Shown: positions 16,084 to 25,653, counted from the stretch's first letter. The stretch is DNA of 64,000 nucleotides from Cyclobacteriaceae bacterium (GCA_027533395.1 JAPZUF010000009.1:124001-188000), one strand, 5' to 3'. A program made the numbers and translations. Notes: generated by a model not told the origin, from the sequence alone.

Positions 16084-17142
16084 ATGCCCTTACACAACCG
16101 CATCGACAAACGTATTTTAAAAGAAAAACTTTCGAATTTACAGGAAGAAAGAATTACCATTTCTTTCTATAAATACCATCAAATTGCCGAACCACAGGCT
16201 TTCCGCGATACGTTGTACAAAACTTTCGAGCAAATTCATGTAATGGGCAGAATTTACGTAGCGCACGAAGGCATCAACGCACAAATTTCTATTCCGAAAG
16301 ATAAATTCGAAATTTTCAGAGATACACTTTTTAGCATTTCATTTTTAAATGGCATCAGATTAAATGTAGCTGTTGATGATAATGGCAAGTCTTTCTTCAA
16401 ACTTAAAATTTTAGTTAGAAAGAAAATCGTTGCCGATGGATTAGACGATGGCTCCTTCGATGTTACCAACTCAGGGAAACATGTTAACGCAGCAGAATTT
16501 AATCAACTTGCCGAAGACCCCAACACGATTATTGTAGATATGCGCAACCACTACGAAAGCGAAGTGGGGCATTTCAAAGGAGCCATCTTACCTGATGTTG
16601 ATACCTTCAGAGAAGAATTGCAAGTTGTAGAAGATATTTTAAAAGATAACAAAGACAAAAACTTGTTGATGTATTGCACCGGAGGTATCCGTTGCGAAAA
16701 GGCCAGCGCATGGATGAAACACCTTGGTTTCAACAATGTGTATCAGTTAAATGGTGGCATTATTGAATATGCACGACAAGTAAAATCGGAAGGATTAGAA
16801 AATAAATTTATTGGAAAGAATTTCGTTTTTGATGAACGATTAGGAGAAAGAATTTCTGATGATATCATCAGCAGTTGCCACCAGTGCGGTGCACCATGCG
16901 ACACACACACCAATTGCAAAAACGATGGCTGTCATTTGCTCTTTATCCAATGCGAAGAATGTGCTAAAACCTACAACGGTTGTTGCTCAACCGAATGCAA
17001 AGAAATAATAGCCTTACCAGTTGAAGCCCAAAAAGAATTACGAAAAGGAATCAACAAAGGCAGACAAGTATTTAAAAAAGGAAGAAGTGAAAAACTTCCT
17101 TATATGAAAAACTTATCAGCAACTACAAGCCCAAAATCCTGA
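16084..17142 (+). CDS. trhO: tRNA uridine(34) hydroxylase TrhO (rhodanese-like, YceA)
   Basis: TrhO uses O2 to hydroxylate U34 of several tRNAs on the way to 5-methoxyuridine or its oxyacetyl derivatives. The 352-residue protein begins at the ATG at 16084 (MPLHNRIDKRILKEKL). It has the N-terminal acylphosphatase-like domain (ITISFYKYHQI..GRIYVAHEGINAQIS) and a rhodanese domain with the active-site loop CTGGIRCEKA (Cys198). A Cys-rich C-terminus follows (SSCHQCGAPCDTHTNCKNDGC..CEEC..CCSTEC) that probably binds zinc. An earlier GTG in frame overlaps the hairpin and is not preferred. Confidence 0.95.
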   Translation: MPLHNRIDKRILKEKLSNLQEERITISFYKYHQIAEPQAFRDTLYKTFEQIHVMGRIYVAHEGINAQISIPKDKFEIFRDTLFSISFLNGIRLNVAVDDNGKSFFKLKILVRKKIVADGLDDGSFDVTNSGKHVNAAEFNQLAEDPNTIIVDMRNHYESEVGHFKGAILPDVDTFREELQVVEDILKDNKDKNLLMYCTGGIRCEKASAWMKHLGFNNVYQLNGGIIEYARQVKSEGLENKFIGKNFVFDERLGERISDDIISSCHQCGAPCDTHTNCKNDGCHLLFIQCEECAKTYNGCCSTECKEIIALPVEAQKELRKGINKGRQVFKKGRSEKLPYMKNLSATTSPKS

Positions 17143-17143
17143 T

Positions 17144-18124
17144 ATGGCCAGAATAAAATATTATTACGACACCGAAACGTGTAAGTACGAAAGAGTAAAA
17201 ACAAAAAACAGCGACATCATCCTCAATGCTTTGGGTATCATATCGCTTACCCTTTCTTTAGCCGTAGGCTTAGTGTTTATGTATAGCAATTATTTCGAAT
17301 CGCCCAGAGAAATAATTTTAAAAAATCAGGTTAAAGAACTTGAATTCTATTATAAAAACTTAAACACTGAAGTAGACCAGCTTCGTGGTATTTTAAATAA
17401 TATAGAACAACGTGATGACAATATTTATCGCGCAGTTCTAGGTGCAGAACCAATAGACAAAGCAGTTCGTGATGCGGGTATAGGTGGTGCAGAACGTTAT
17501 GCAGATATAAAAGATAAAAACATTGACCAAGAAGAATTGATTATTTCTTTACATGAAAAAATTGATCAGCTCAGACGAAAATTATACATCGAATCAAAAT
17601 CACAAGATGAAGTAATTCAATTAGCCGAGCACAAGGAAAAACAATTAGCAGCTGTTCCGGCTATTCAACCTGTTTCTAATAAACAATTACTAGCACTGGC
17701 GTCAGGTTTTGGTTTGCGCATTCATCCTATTTACAAAGTGAAGAAGATGCATACAGGAATTGACTTCGCTGCATCCATCGGCACACCTATTTACGCAACA
17801 GCAGATGGCAAAGTAATGGAAGTGAGCATTAAGTTCAGTGGGTATGGCAAGATGGTTGAAATCGATCATGGCTTTGGATTTAGAACACGCTATGCGCACA
17901 TGCACGATTTCGCTGTGCGCCCAGGGCAACAAGTAAGACGAGGCGATTTAATCGGTTACGTTGGCAATACCGGTCTTTCTACTGCACCCCACTTACACTA
18001 CGAAGTTTTATTAAATGGTAATCATATCAATCCTGTGCATTACTTCTTTAATGATTTAACACCTGCTGAATACGAAAAAATTATTGAATTAGCTTCTATT
18101 GAAAACCAATCGCTTGGTATGTAA
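17144..18124 (+). CDS. M23-family (LytM) murein endopeptidase with membrane anchor
   Basis: This 326-residue protein has a short cytoplasmic N-terminus, a TM helix at about 28-46, and a coiled-coil region (about 60-180). The M23 domain has zinc ligands His203 and Asp207 in HTGIDFA, plus His283/His285 in HLHYE. All catalytic residues are present, so it is likely an active DD-endopeptidase cutting peptidoglycan cross-links rather than a degenerate EnvC/NlpD-like activator. It starts one base after the trhO stop and is followed by a strong terminator. Confidence 0.93.
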   Translation: MARIKYYYDTETCKYERVKTKNSDIILNALGIISLTLSLAVGLVFMYSNYFESPREIILKNQVKELEFYYKNLNTEVDQLRGILNNIEQRDDNIYRAVLGAEPIDKAVRDAGIGGAERYADIKDKNIDQEELIISLHEKIDQLRRKLYIESKSQDEVIQLAEHKEKQLAAVPAIQPVSNKQLLALASGFGLRIHPIYKVKKMHTGIDFAASIGTPIYATADGKVMEVSIKFSGYGKMVEIDHGFGFRTRYAHMHDFAVRPGQQVRRGDLIGYVGNTGLSTAPHLHYEVLLNGNHINPVHYFFNDLTPAEYEKIIELASIENQSLGM

Positions 18125-18148
18125 TGCAAACTTTTAAATGTTGAAGTG

Positions 18149-18182
18149 GAAACCCTGCTAGTTTAGCAGGGTTTCTTTTTTT
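18149..18182 (+). terminator. Terminator after the M23 peptidase gene
   Basis: GAAACCCTGCT (18149-18159) pairs with AGCAGGGTTTC (18165-18175) around a 5-base loop, followed by a run of seven T. Confidence 0.95.
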
Positions 18183-18206
18183 ATATTCACTCATTAAAAT
18201 CTTTCG

Positions 18207-19136
18207 ATGCGATTTCAAATCTTTCTACTACTGTTGCTCTCCTCAATCAAATTGGCATATTCTCAAGGTTGTAGCGATGCAGGATTTTGCACGATGGGTG
18301 CAATGAAACCCGATCAGCCCTATAACAAAAAAGCGCAAATACGTTTACGCGCGATGGAAATTTCATTTTATCGAGGCACAACTAACATGACACCCATTAT
18401 CTATGTAGCCAACGCGGATTTTAGTTTTTCAATTAATAACAAATATTCCTTTCAAGTAAAATTACCTTATCAAATGGTGAGTGGCCGTTTAGCCAACACA
18501 GCTTCACTCGGTGATATTTCTATAAGTGCGACACGCAACTTAGTAAGCAACGATGATTATGATATTAATTTTTCTGTTGGTGCAAAAATTCCAACTAACA
18601 ACAGCAACTTAACAGAGAATGGCAGACCTTTACCCATGTATTATCAAACCAGTTTAGGAACATATGATGCTATTGCAGGCATATCTCTTTTAACGCGTAA
18701 ATGGTTGTTTGCTACTGGCATACAAATCCCACTCAACAAAAATAAAAATGAATTCTTATGGGGGCGATGGGCTGATAGTGGAGAAGATATGACCTACATA
18801 GAAAGATATGCGCGAGCAAATGATTTAAAAAGAGGTATAGATGTGATGCTACGCATCGAGAGAAATTTTCGATTTAGTCAATTTAATTTCTCGCTTGGCT
18901 TACTCCCTATCTACAGAATCAATCGTGATGAAGTTTTATTAAGCGATGGCAGTATTTTTAAAAACAATGATGCACAAGGATTAGCTGCATCTGTAATTGG
19001 CACTATGGGGTATAATGTGGATATCCATCATGGTTTTCGCTTGTTGATAGGACACAAAGTTGAACAAAGAAAAATCAATGCTGATGGATTGTCTCGTGAG
19101 TTAGTGAGTTCTGTTGCTTACATTTATCGTTTTTAG
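18207..19136 (+). CDS. Outer-membrane beta-barrel protein of unknown function
   Basis: A signal peptide (cleavage likely after AYSQ) precedes 290 residues with alternating hydrophobic strands and a C-terminal aromatic residue (YIYRF), as in outer-membrane barrels. The mature N-terminus has a Cys-rich patch GCSDAGFCTMGAM. The layout resembles transporter/MetA-pathway-like porins often seen in Bacteroidota. It is followed after one base by the CHAT gene, so the two are almost certainly co-expressed. Confidence 0.7.
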   Translation: MRFQIFLLLLLSSIKLAYSQGCSDAGFCTMGAMKPDQPYNKKAQIRLRAMEISFYRGTTNMTPIIYVANADFSFSINNKYSFQVKLPYQMVSGRLANTASLGDISISATRNLVSNDDYDINFSVGAKIPTNNSNLTENGRPLPMYYQTSLGTYDAIAGISLLTRKWLFATGIQIPLNKNKNEFLWGRWADSGEDMTYIERYARANDLKRGIDVMLRIERNFRFSQFNFSLGLLPIYRINRDEVLLSDGSIFKNNDAQGLAASVIGTMGYNVDIHHGFRLLIGHKVEQRKINADGLSRELVSSVAYIYRF

Positions 19137-19137
19137 A

Positions 19138-21762
19138 ATGAAGTATTTTATATCAATAGTAATTATCCTACTTTCTATCCATACATGGGCTCAAGAATTG
19201 AAACTAATCGATGAAATTGATTCATTAATCTTATTCGGAGAATTTAATCGAGCCCAAGAGAAAATAGCATTCCTTAAAAAAGAAAATCAAACTAAAGCAT
19301 CGCAGTTCGAAATTGATTTACTCATTGAACAACAAAATAATAATGATCTTAAAAAAAAGATAAGCGATGTGCCAGCTGGCATGATTGAAGAAAGTATTCT
19401 ACAAACTTATTGGGCTTCTTATTATTTAATAAACGATCAACAAGAACAAAACTTAAATGCAATTGAAAAGGCAAAATCAATTTTTATTAAGCAAAATAAT
19501 ACCAACAATTTATCCTATATAAAATTTCTAAAAACTTCCGCCCTCTCCTACTTTAATGCAGGCCAAACCGCAGAAGCCGAAGAAAATAGTAAGGAAGCGA
19601 TTACATTATACAAAGATTTCAAAAAACAATCTTTGTTATTCAAAGCTTCTTTGTTAAATGATTTAGGATTAATTAAAAGTATTTCAAATATCAATGAAGC
19701 TTTAATTGCATATGAAGAAGCTTTAGTTATTTATAAAAAAACACTTCCTAATAATCATCCAAAAATTGGTATCAACTTAATGAATACTGCTATTTTATTG
19801 CGGAATGATGAATCCTTTGGTGAAGCTATTAATAATCTTGAAGAAGCCATTACTCTTTTTAAAAAGGATGAAGAAAAATATTCCATCAGAATAGGTTTTG
19901 CTTTATTTCAACTCGGAATCACCTATGAGAAAATGAAGAAACTGCCCGAGGCGAAATCTTATTATCAACAAGCGCTTACTTATTATTTAAAAAATAATTC
20001 AACGCCAACAGCGAACCTCATTGAAGTTTATAACAACTTAGGATTGATTGAAAAAAATGATAATGCTTTCAAATCTGCTCAGGAATATTTCGATAAAGCT
20101 TTACAGGTAAATCTAGTCAGCACAAATAATACATTGTCTTATTATAAAAATTCATACTATGCTATTTATTCACACTCTTTTCACGCTCAAAATCTGGAAC
20201 AACAACATGCACAAAAAACGCTAAAGTTTAAAGATATTGTAAAGGCTTTGTCACACATACAAAAAGCAGACAGCCTGATTGATTTGGTAAGAAAAAGTAC
20301 AATTAAGGAAAGTGATAAAATAAAATTATCAGAAATCTCCAATGAAGTATATGCCGATGGTGTACGTATCGCTCACTACGCTAGCGAAGTAACAAGTAAA
20401 AATAAAAAGCGATTTTTAGCTTTAGCCTTTTACTATGCCGAGAAAAGCAGGGCGGCAACTTTACAAGAAGCCATACAACAAGCCAAAGCTAAAACTTTCG
20501 CTGGTTTACCAGAAAATATTTTAAAGGCAGAACAAAATTTAAAATCAACACTGGCTAATTTATCTCTTCAACTAGCTAATTCCGCCCAATCAGAATCGGT
20601 ACAAAAAGAATATTTTGAAGTAAAAAAACAGCTCGATTTATTAGAAAATGAAATCAAACAAAATTATCCTGACTATTTTAAACTGAAAGTAAACAACGAA
20701 ATTCCAACTGTATCAACTATTCAAAATAAGTTGAATGAGAATGAAGTATTGATTACTTACTTTATTGATGATAGTAAAAGTAACAATTTAAATGCATTGT
20801 ATATTTTCGAATGCAACAAGCAAAAACTGATTGTATCGAAAAGAACACTTTCGGATCAATACAATAAAATGATTACTGGTTTTAAAAATGGTTTATATTT
20901 TTCTGAACCTAACATTACTAAAGAAACTAGTGCTACTTTATACAAATTACTTTTTCCTAAAGGTTTACCAAAACAACAAAACCTGATTATCATTCCAAAT
21001 GCCAGATTTAGTATTATTCCTTTCGAAGCTTTAATTGTAAAAGAGAAGCAAGGCGAAGTAGAATATCTAGTAGAAAGAAAAAGTGTTCGGTACGAGATTG
21101 CAAGCAGCCTTATGCTCGATAATAAAGTCAACTATCAATCCAATAATCCAAATCTTTTTTGCGCACCCGAAACTTTTTCTACTTACTATAATCTATCTGA
21201 TTTACCTGGAAGTAAAACCGAAATCATTAACATCGAAAATACATTCAAGAATAAAAACCTAATCTTTACTTCACTAACCTCCATACAAGCCACAGAAGTA
21301 AACTTTAAGTCTGCCCTCTCATCCACAGCAAATTTTAACATCGTTCATTTAGCTACCCATGGAGAAGTAAACGAAGAATTTCCGGATAAATCGAGAATTT
21401 ATTTATTGCCAGCATCCAATGAAGATGGACCCATTTATAACGGTGAGTTATATAATTTGAAAATTCCGGCCAATCTCATCACGCTTTCAGCTTGCGAAAC
21501 AGGTTTAGGAAAAATGCGAAAAGGCGAAGGTTTAATTGGCTTATCCAGAGCTTTGCGTTTTGCAGGTGCACAACAAATTATTGTTTCGTTCTGGAAAGTA
21601 GCCGATGCTTCTACTGCTTTGTTGATGCAATACTTTTATGAAAATGCAATAGAAAAAAAGCTTCCGTTTCCGGAAGCTTTACAAAAGGCAAAAATTGCTT
21701 TGATGAAAGATGGCTATGATGACCCTTATTACTGGGCGCCATTCGTATTATTAGGGTATTAA
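19138..21762 (+). CDS. Secreted TPR-CHAT protein (caspase-like peptidase family)
   Basis: The start is the ATG at 19138 (MKYFISIVIILLSIHTWAQ), giving a clear signal peptide and 874 residues. Several TPR repeats span about 60-400 (for example SFGEAINNLEEAITLF, AKSYYQQALTYY, AQEYFDKALQVN). A coiled linker with heptad-like leucines follows at about 430-530. The C-terminal CHAT domain has the catalytic dyad His741 (LATHGE) and Cys786 (SACETG), then KGEGLIGLSRALRFAGAQQIIVSFWKV. Both catalytic residues are intact, so peptidase activity is plausible. TPR-CHAT proteins also occur in CRISPR type III-E, but no cas genes are present and this one is exported. Confidence 0.92.
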   Translation: MKYFISIVIILLSIHTWAQELKLIDEIDSLILFGEFNRAQEKIAFLKKENQTKASQFEIDLLIEQQNNNDLKKKISDVPAGMIEESILQTYWASYYLINDQQEQNLNAIEKAKSIFIKQNNTNNLSYIKFLKTSALSYFNAGQTAEAEENSKEAITLYKDFKKQSLLFKASLLNDLGLIKSISNINEALIAYEEALVIYKKTLPNNHPKIGINLMNTAILLRNDESFGEAINNLEEAITLFKKDEEKYSIRIGFALFQLGITYEKMKKLPEAKSYYQQALTYYLKNNSTPTANLIEVYNNLGLIEKNDNAFKSAQEYFDKALQVNLVSTNNTLSYYKNSYYAIYSHSFHAQNLEQQHAQKTLKFKDIVKALSHIQKADSLIDLVRKSTIKESDKIKLSEISNEVYADGVRIAHYASEVTSKNKKRFLALAFYYAEKSRAATLQEAIQQAKAKTFAGLPENILKAEQNLKSTLANLSLQLANSAQSESVQKEYFEVKKQLDLLENEIKQNYPDYFKLKVNNEIPTVSTIQNKLNENEVLITYFIDDSKSNNLNALYIFECNKQKLIVSKRTLSDQYNKMITGFKNGLYFSEPNITKETSATLYKLLFPKGLPKQQNLIIIPNARFSIIPFEALIVKEKQGEVEYLVERKSVRYEIASSLMLDNKVNYQSNNPNLFCAPETFSTYYNLSDLPGSKTEIINIENTFKNKNLIFTSLTSIQATEVNFKSALSSTANFNIVHLATHGEVNEEFPDKSRIYLLPASNEDGPIYNGELYNLKIPANLITLSACETGLGKMRKGEGLIGLSRALRFAGAQQIIVSFWKVADASTALLMQYFYENAIEKKLPFPEALQKAKIALMKDGYDDPYYWAPFVLLGY

Positions 21763-24062
21763 TGTTTGGCTTCACCTACTCTAAATCTAAAACCAGCGTA
21801 AGTCATTCTGCCAAAAATAGGTCCCCACACCATCGAGGTGTCAAAATTGTTGTTAGCATTAAATGGGTCATTCGCACCAACAATCGGGTTACTCAATGTA
21901 TAATTTCCTAAGTTCTCTACTCCGAGATAAACACTCCATTTTTTACCTAAATCTTTGGTGATTTGTGCATTCATCAAAACGTAATCAGGTGAATAAGCAG
22001 GCAGTTGATTTTGCGATTCGTTTAATGAAGTATCAGGTATACGTTGTTTACCTAACCATTGAATGGTAAAATCAAATTTCCAGAGATTGCGAGTCTCATA
22101 TGCCACATTCATAAAAGCACGATGCTGAGGGATTAACGGTCTTTGCAAGCGCTGAGACAAATAATCTGCTTCCACTAATAGATAACGGTAAGCTATACGC
22201 AAATCTAATCTCCGAATCAATTCATAATCAACTTGTGCCTGAAAGCTATGCGAATAGGATTTACCGCGTAAACCAAAAAAGTTCGCTTCGCGGGTGCTTT
22301 CATCCATGTCTAAAACAGCTTGATTAACAAAGTTGGTGTAGAAATAATCTAACACAAAGGAACCCGAGCGATAATCTAGAGTAAAGTCTTGCGAAAAATT
22401 CAATCCAAAATTCCAAGCTTCATCCATTTTAAATCCATACGCTTCATTGGTATTGAAGTTAGACAGAACTATTTGTCTTGCTGAAGCCAAGATGCCAGTA
22501 TTTTCTGTGAACAAATTAGCAACTCGCATACCTTTACCGGCAGATGCCCGCAACGAAGTTGATTCAGTCAATAAAAATCTCGTATGTAACCGAGGATTAA
22601 ACAACCATCCAAATATATTGTGGTAATCCATACGCAAGCCGGCAATTACTTGAACATTCTTATGGTTATCATAATCATACTCAAAAAATCCACCGACAAC
22701 TTGTTCAGTTCTATCAAAATCAAGAGTATTAAAAGCCAATTCAGAGCCATTGTTATTTCTGATAAGGATGGGCAATTGTGCATTGCTTAGCACTTCATCG
22801 TAATTATCGTATTGAAAACTAATACCCGTTTTAAACTTATGATTGGTTTGCCCAATATTGGATTGATAAATTAAATTTCCATATGCGGATTGTTGTTTGG
22901 CATTGTGTTGAGTAAAACCAAAAAAACTTTCGTGATCGTGTAAACTTCCGTTCCATTGAAAACCTACACTTTTATAAGGTTGACCAGGAAACTGATATCC
23001 TACTTTTCCAAAAACTTCTTGTCGTTGTGTTTTAATTTCTAAGCCATAACGGTTGGTCATAAATTTATCTTCGTCATCAAAATTAGTTTGTCCACCAAAC
23101 TTTGTATCAGATAAAACTTTTACACCCCATTGCGTAAGCAAACCTTTTCCATCGCTATACACCCATCGATTAATAAAGTTGAGTTGCGTTCCTGTTGGAA
23201 AATCTAAAAATGAATCATCATTCTGATCCATTTCAAATGGACGAGTGCTTGCATGTAACAAAGTTGTTGTTGCTAATTTTTTTCCAATATGGTTGGTAAT
23301 GTTAGCGTTCAACTCACTTCTACCTGATTCATTCACATAGCCATTTAAATATAAGTCTTCGCTTTCTTCCGGTTTCTTTAGCTCAACGTTAATTTGTCCG
23401 GCAATGCTTTCATAGCCATTTACAACTGAGCCTACACCTTTAGTCACTTGTATCGACTGTATCCACGTGCCCGGAATAAATTGAATACCTTGACTTGCCG
23501 CTAATCCACGAACACCAGGCATATTTTCAACACTTATCATTGTGTTGGGTCCTGCTAATCCTAGCATTTGTATTTGGCGTGTTCCTGTTACAGCGTCAGT
23601 AAAGGCGACATCCACAGAAGGATTGGTTTCAAAACTTTCGCTCAAGTTGCAACACGCAGCTTTAAACAGTTCTTTCTCGGTCATCACTACTGTGTTAATT
23701 GGTTTAAGTTGGTCCATACCGGCAGAAGAACGCCAACCTTGTACCACTACTTCATTTAGTGTTTCAGGCTTTAATTCAATTTTTAAAGGTGATTGTCCTT
23801 CGTAGGTAATAGTATCTGCTTTATAACCAACATAACTGACCACTATACGTTTGTAGCCTTCTAGTTTATTTAATAGAAATACACCATTAGCACCAGTTGT
23901 TGTTCCTTTTGTACTTCCTAACCATATCACAGTTGCTCCGGGCAATGGTTGTTCCACGCCTTGGTTATCTTTCTCAATAACCAAGCCCATGATTTTCTGA
24001 GCATGCGCAAATGTTGTCATCAGCATGATGCTGATGAATAAACATAAAAATCTAATCTTCAT
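21759..24062 (-). CDS. TonB-dependent outer-membrane receptor (metal-uptake type)
   Basis: The 767-residue protein has a signal peptide (ending TFAHAQ) and a carboxypeptidase-regulatory-like domain (about 22-100; VIEKDNQGVEQPLPGATVIWLG). The plug follows (about 110-225) with KAACCNLSESFETNPSVDV and PNTMISVENMPGVRG, then a 22-strand-type barrel. The CCNLSESFETNPSVD plug motif with a double Cys recurs in Bacteroidota receptors encoded next to HMA-domain proteins, so a copper- or other soft-metal-linked substrate is likely. Its stop codon overlaps the convergent CHAT stop. It follows the HMA gene by 11 bases. Confidence 0.92.
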   Translation of the reverse strand: MKIRFLCLFISIMLMTTFAHAQKIMGLVIEKDNQGVEQPLPGATVIWLGSTKGTTTGANGVFLLNKLEGYKRIVVSYVGYKADTITYEGQSPLKIELKPETLNEVVVQGWRSSAGMDQLKPINTVVMTEKELFKAACCNLSESFETNPSVDVAFTDAVTGTRQIQMLGLAGPNTMISVENMPGVRGLAASQGIQFIPGTWIQSIQVTKGVGSVVNGYESIAGQINVELKKPEESEDLYLNGYVNESGRSELNANITNHIGKKLATTTLLHASTRPFEMDQNDDSFLDFPTGTQLNFINRWVYSDGKGLLTQWGVKVLSDTKFGGQTNFDDEDKFMTNRYGLEIKTQRQEVFGKVGYQFPGQPYKSVGFQWNGSLHDHESFFGFTQHNAKQQSAYGNLIYQSNIGQTNHKFKTGISFQYDNYDEVLSNAQLPILIRNNNGSELAFNTLDFDRTEQVVGGFFEYDYDNHKNVQVIAGLRMDYHNIFGWLFNPRLHTRFLLTESTSLRASAGKGMRVANLFTENTGILASARQIVLSNFNTNEAYGFKMDEAWNFGLNFSQDFTLDYRSGSFVLDYFYTNFVNQAVLDMDESTREANFFGLRGKSYSHSFQAQVDYELIRRLDLRIAYRYLLVEADYLSQRLQRPLIPQHRAFMNVAYETRNLWKFDFTIQWLGKQRIPDTSLNESQNQLPAYSPDYVLMNAQITKDLGKKWSVYLGVENLGNYTLSNPIVGANDPFNANNNFDTSMVWGPIFGRMTYAGFRFRVGEAKH

Positions 24063-24073
24063 GATTACGATGA

Positions 24074-24427
24074 TTAGTTATCCTTCATGCCACTATGGTC
24101 GTGATCGCGGTATAAACAACAGAAAGGTAGTCCAGCGTAAACTTCGTCTTTTGCTTTAGCCTTTTCAGTATCGTGTCCTACTTCTGAAATCCAGGTATGG
24201 ATTTGTGTTTCCTTTACCTTGGCACTGTTGTAAACAACTTTCAGCATTTTGGTTTTAGTATCCCACGTTGCCATTTTGATGCCGTTACGATCTAAAGCTT
24301 TTTCGATTCTGCTTTTACACATACCGCAATTTCCGAATACCTTAATTTCGGAAGTTTTTATTTTGTCGTCTTGTATAGGCGAATTAAAGATGAAGAAAGT
24401 ATAAAATATAAGATTGATTAAGTTCAT
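24074..24427 (-). CDS. Exported heavy-metal-associated (HMA) domain protein
   Basis: This 117-residue protein starts with a hydrophobic signal-like segment (MNLINLIFYTFFIFNSPI) and an HMA fold. Its metal site is GNCGMCKSRIEKAL (Cys34, Cys37), the GMxCxxC-type loop of copper chaperones with CGMC spacing. The C-terminus adds FCCLYRDHDHSG, a further Cys/His cluster that may bind metal. It lies between the HYC_CC_PP gene and the TonB receptor and probably hands metal between them or sequesters it. Confidence 0.88.
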   Translation of the reverse strand: MNLINLIFYTFFIFNSPIQDDKIKTSEIKVFGNCGMCKSRIEKALDRNGIKMATWDTKTKMLKVVYNSAKVKETQIHTWISEVGHDTEKAKAKDEVYAGLPFCCLYRDHDHSGMKDN

Positions 24428-24463
24428 ACTAATTTGAGTTAATGTTAATAGAAAAGAAAACAG

Positions 24464-24480
24464 TTTGTCGAACCGACAAA
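24464..24480. promoter_or_regulatory. Inverted repeat TTTGTCG-AAC-CGACAAA upstream of the HMA gene
   Basis: A perfect 7-bp inverted repeat with a 3-bp spacer, 37 bases before the HMA start. It is nested within a wider 9-bp inverted repeat, TTTGAGTTA (24433-24441) and TAACTCAAA (24487-24495). It is a candidate operator or an RNA stem between two genes of the metal cluster. No regulator gene lies beside it. Confidence 0.5.
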
Positions 24481-24485
24481 TAGAA

Positions 24486-24896
24486 CTAACTCAAAGCGGA
24501 CTCAGTGATTTTAGGTTGATTAAAGAAACGATAAAGCGGCACTTTTAATGGTGGCGCTTTTGTTTTAAAATATTCCGGATTGAAAACGGAATTAGAAAAA
24601 GTTGAAACAGCAATTGTTTCGTAAAGATTTCCTAATTCAAATAACACAGGTTCGGAGAGTGATACAATCGATGTTGCAGTTTGATCTTCATCTAATTGAA
24701 TCAAATCTGTTTTATCAGAACAACATGGTGATTTTTCCAATTTTGAGAGAAATGCAGAGCAAGCACATGATTTAACAGAGAAAGAGTAGTATGAAAAACC
24801 ACTCTCCCTGCCCAGGCAGTAGTGAGTGGTTTTAACCACGCCTACTGTCAGGTGCAGGTAAACACACGTGAACGCTATGGCAAAAAGCTTAAACAC
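24486..24896 (-). CDS. HYC_CC_PP family protein
   Basis: The family is named for three conserved motifs, all present in this 136-residue protein: HYC (His25-Tyr26-Cys27), CC (Cys58-Cys59, in SPCCSD) and PP (Pro115-Pro116, in KAPPL). Cys44 and Cys46 add a CxC. An N-terminal hydrophobic segment (about 1-20) suggests export or membrane anchoring. The family is restricted to Bacteroidota and typically sits beside HMA proteins and TonB receptors, as here. Function is unestablished; metal binding in the periplasm is a reasonable inference. Confidence 0.85.
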   Translation of the reverse strand: MFKLFAIAFTCVYLHLTVGVVKTTHYCLGRESGFSYYSFSVKSCACSAFLSKLEKSPCCSDKTDLIQLDEDQTATSIVSLSEPVLFELGNLYETIAVSTFSNSVFNPEYFKTKAPPLKVPLYRFFNQPKITESALS

Positions 24897-25001
24897 TGTG
24901 TAGAGAGAACCCTAAAGTAAGGAGGTTGGTTTCACTTTTCCTAAAGTTTTTTAGAAACTTTGTTAAAGCGGAAAAATTGGCTTTTTTCGTGCCATAATTT
25001 C

Positions 25002-25652
25002 ATGGCCTTAGATACCTATAAAACACGCGGTTTACGGAACAAATTGGTAAAACTACTTGAAAATAAGGGAGTTACAGATTTATCAGTTTTACAAGCTATC
25101 GGTAAGGTTCCTCGACATGTTTTTTTCGAGACTGCACTTTTAGAGCACGCCTACCAAGATAAAGCTTTCCCGATTGGCGAAGGTCAAACTATTTCTCAGC
25201 CCTACACAGTGGCATTTCAAAGCGAAAAATTAGAAATCAAACCAAAAGACAAAGTTTTGGAAGTTGGAACCGGTTCAGGCTATCAGGCCGCTATTTTGTT
25301 GGAAATGGGCGCTGTTGTTTATACCATCGAATACAATCAGATTTTGTTTGAAAAAACTCGAAAATTTCTTCCCGAAATGGGATATAAACCCTTTTTCTTT
25401 CATGGAGATGGCTCAAAAGGCTTACCTGCTAAAGCTCCATTTGATAAAATTATTGTAACGGCTGGAGCCCCAGTGGTTCCCGAAGCACTTACCCAACAAT
25501 TGGCGGAAGGAGGCATTTTAATCATTCCGGTTGGTAATCAGGAAAAACAAAAAATGTTGCGCATCCGCAAGCAAAAAGGCAAGCTCATTCAAGAAGAGTT
25601 TGATTACTTTGCATTCGTTCCGCTTTTAGGCGAACAAGGATGGAAAAAATAA
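25002..25652 (+). CDS. pcm: Protein-L-isoaspartate O-methyltransferase
   Basis: Pcm methylates isoaspartyl residues in age-damaged proteins so that they can be repaired. The 216-residue protein from the ATG at 25002 (MALDTYKTRGLRNKLVKLL) has the family signatures IGKVPRHVFFE, GEGQTISQPYTVAFQSE and the SAM-binding VLEVGTGSGYQAAILL. It also has HGDGSKGLPAKAPFDKIIVTAGA and IPVGNQEKQKMLRI. An in-frame extension to 24960 is possible only with TTG and is unlikely. The thioesterase gene begins one base after its stop. Confidence 0.96.
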   Translation: MALDTYKTRGLRNKLVKLLENKGVTDLSVLQAIGKVPRHVFFETALLEHAYQDKAFPIGEGQTISQPYTVAFQSEKLEIKPKDKVLEVGTGSGYQAAILLEMGAVVYTIEYNQILFEKTRKFLPEMGYKPFFFHGDGSKGLPAKAPFDKIIVTAGAPVVPEALTQQLAEGGILIIPVGNQEKQKMLRIRKQKGKLIQEEFDYFAFVPLLGEQGWKK

Positions 25653-25653
25653 T

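Noticed and set aside
19138-21762. TPR-CHAT protein as part of a type III-E CRISPR (Craspase-like) system
   Set aside because: The protein has a signal peptide and there are no cas genes or repeats in the window.
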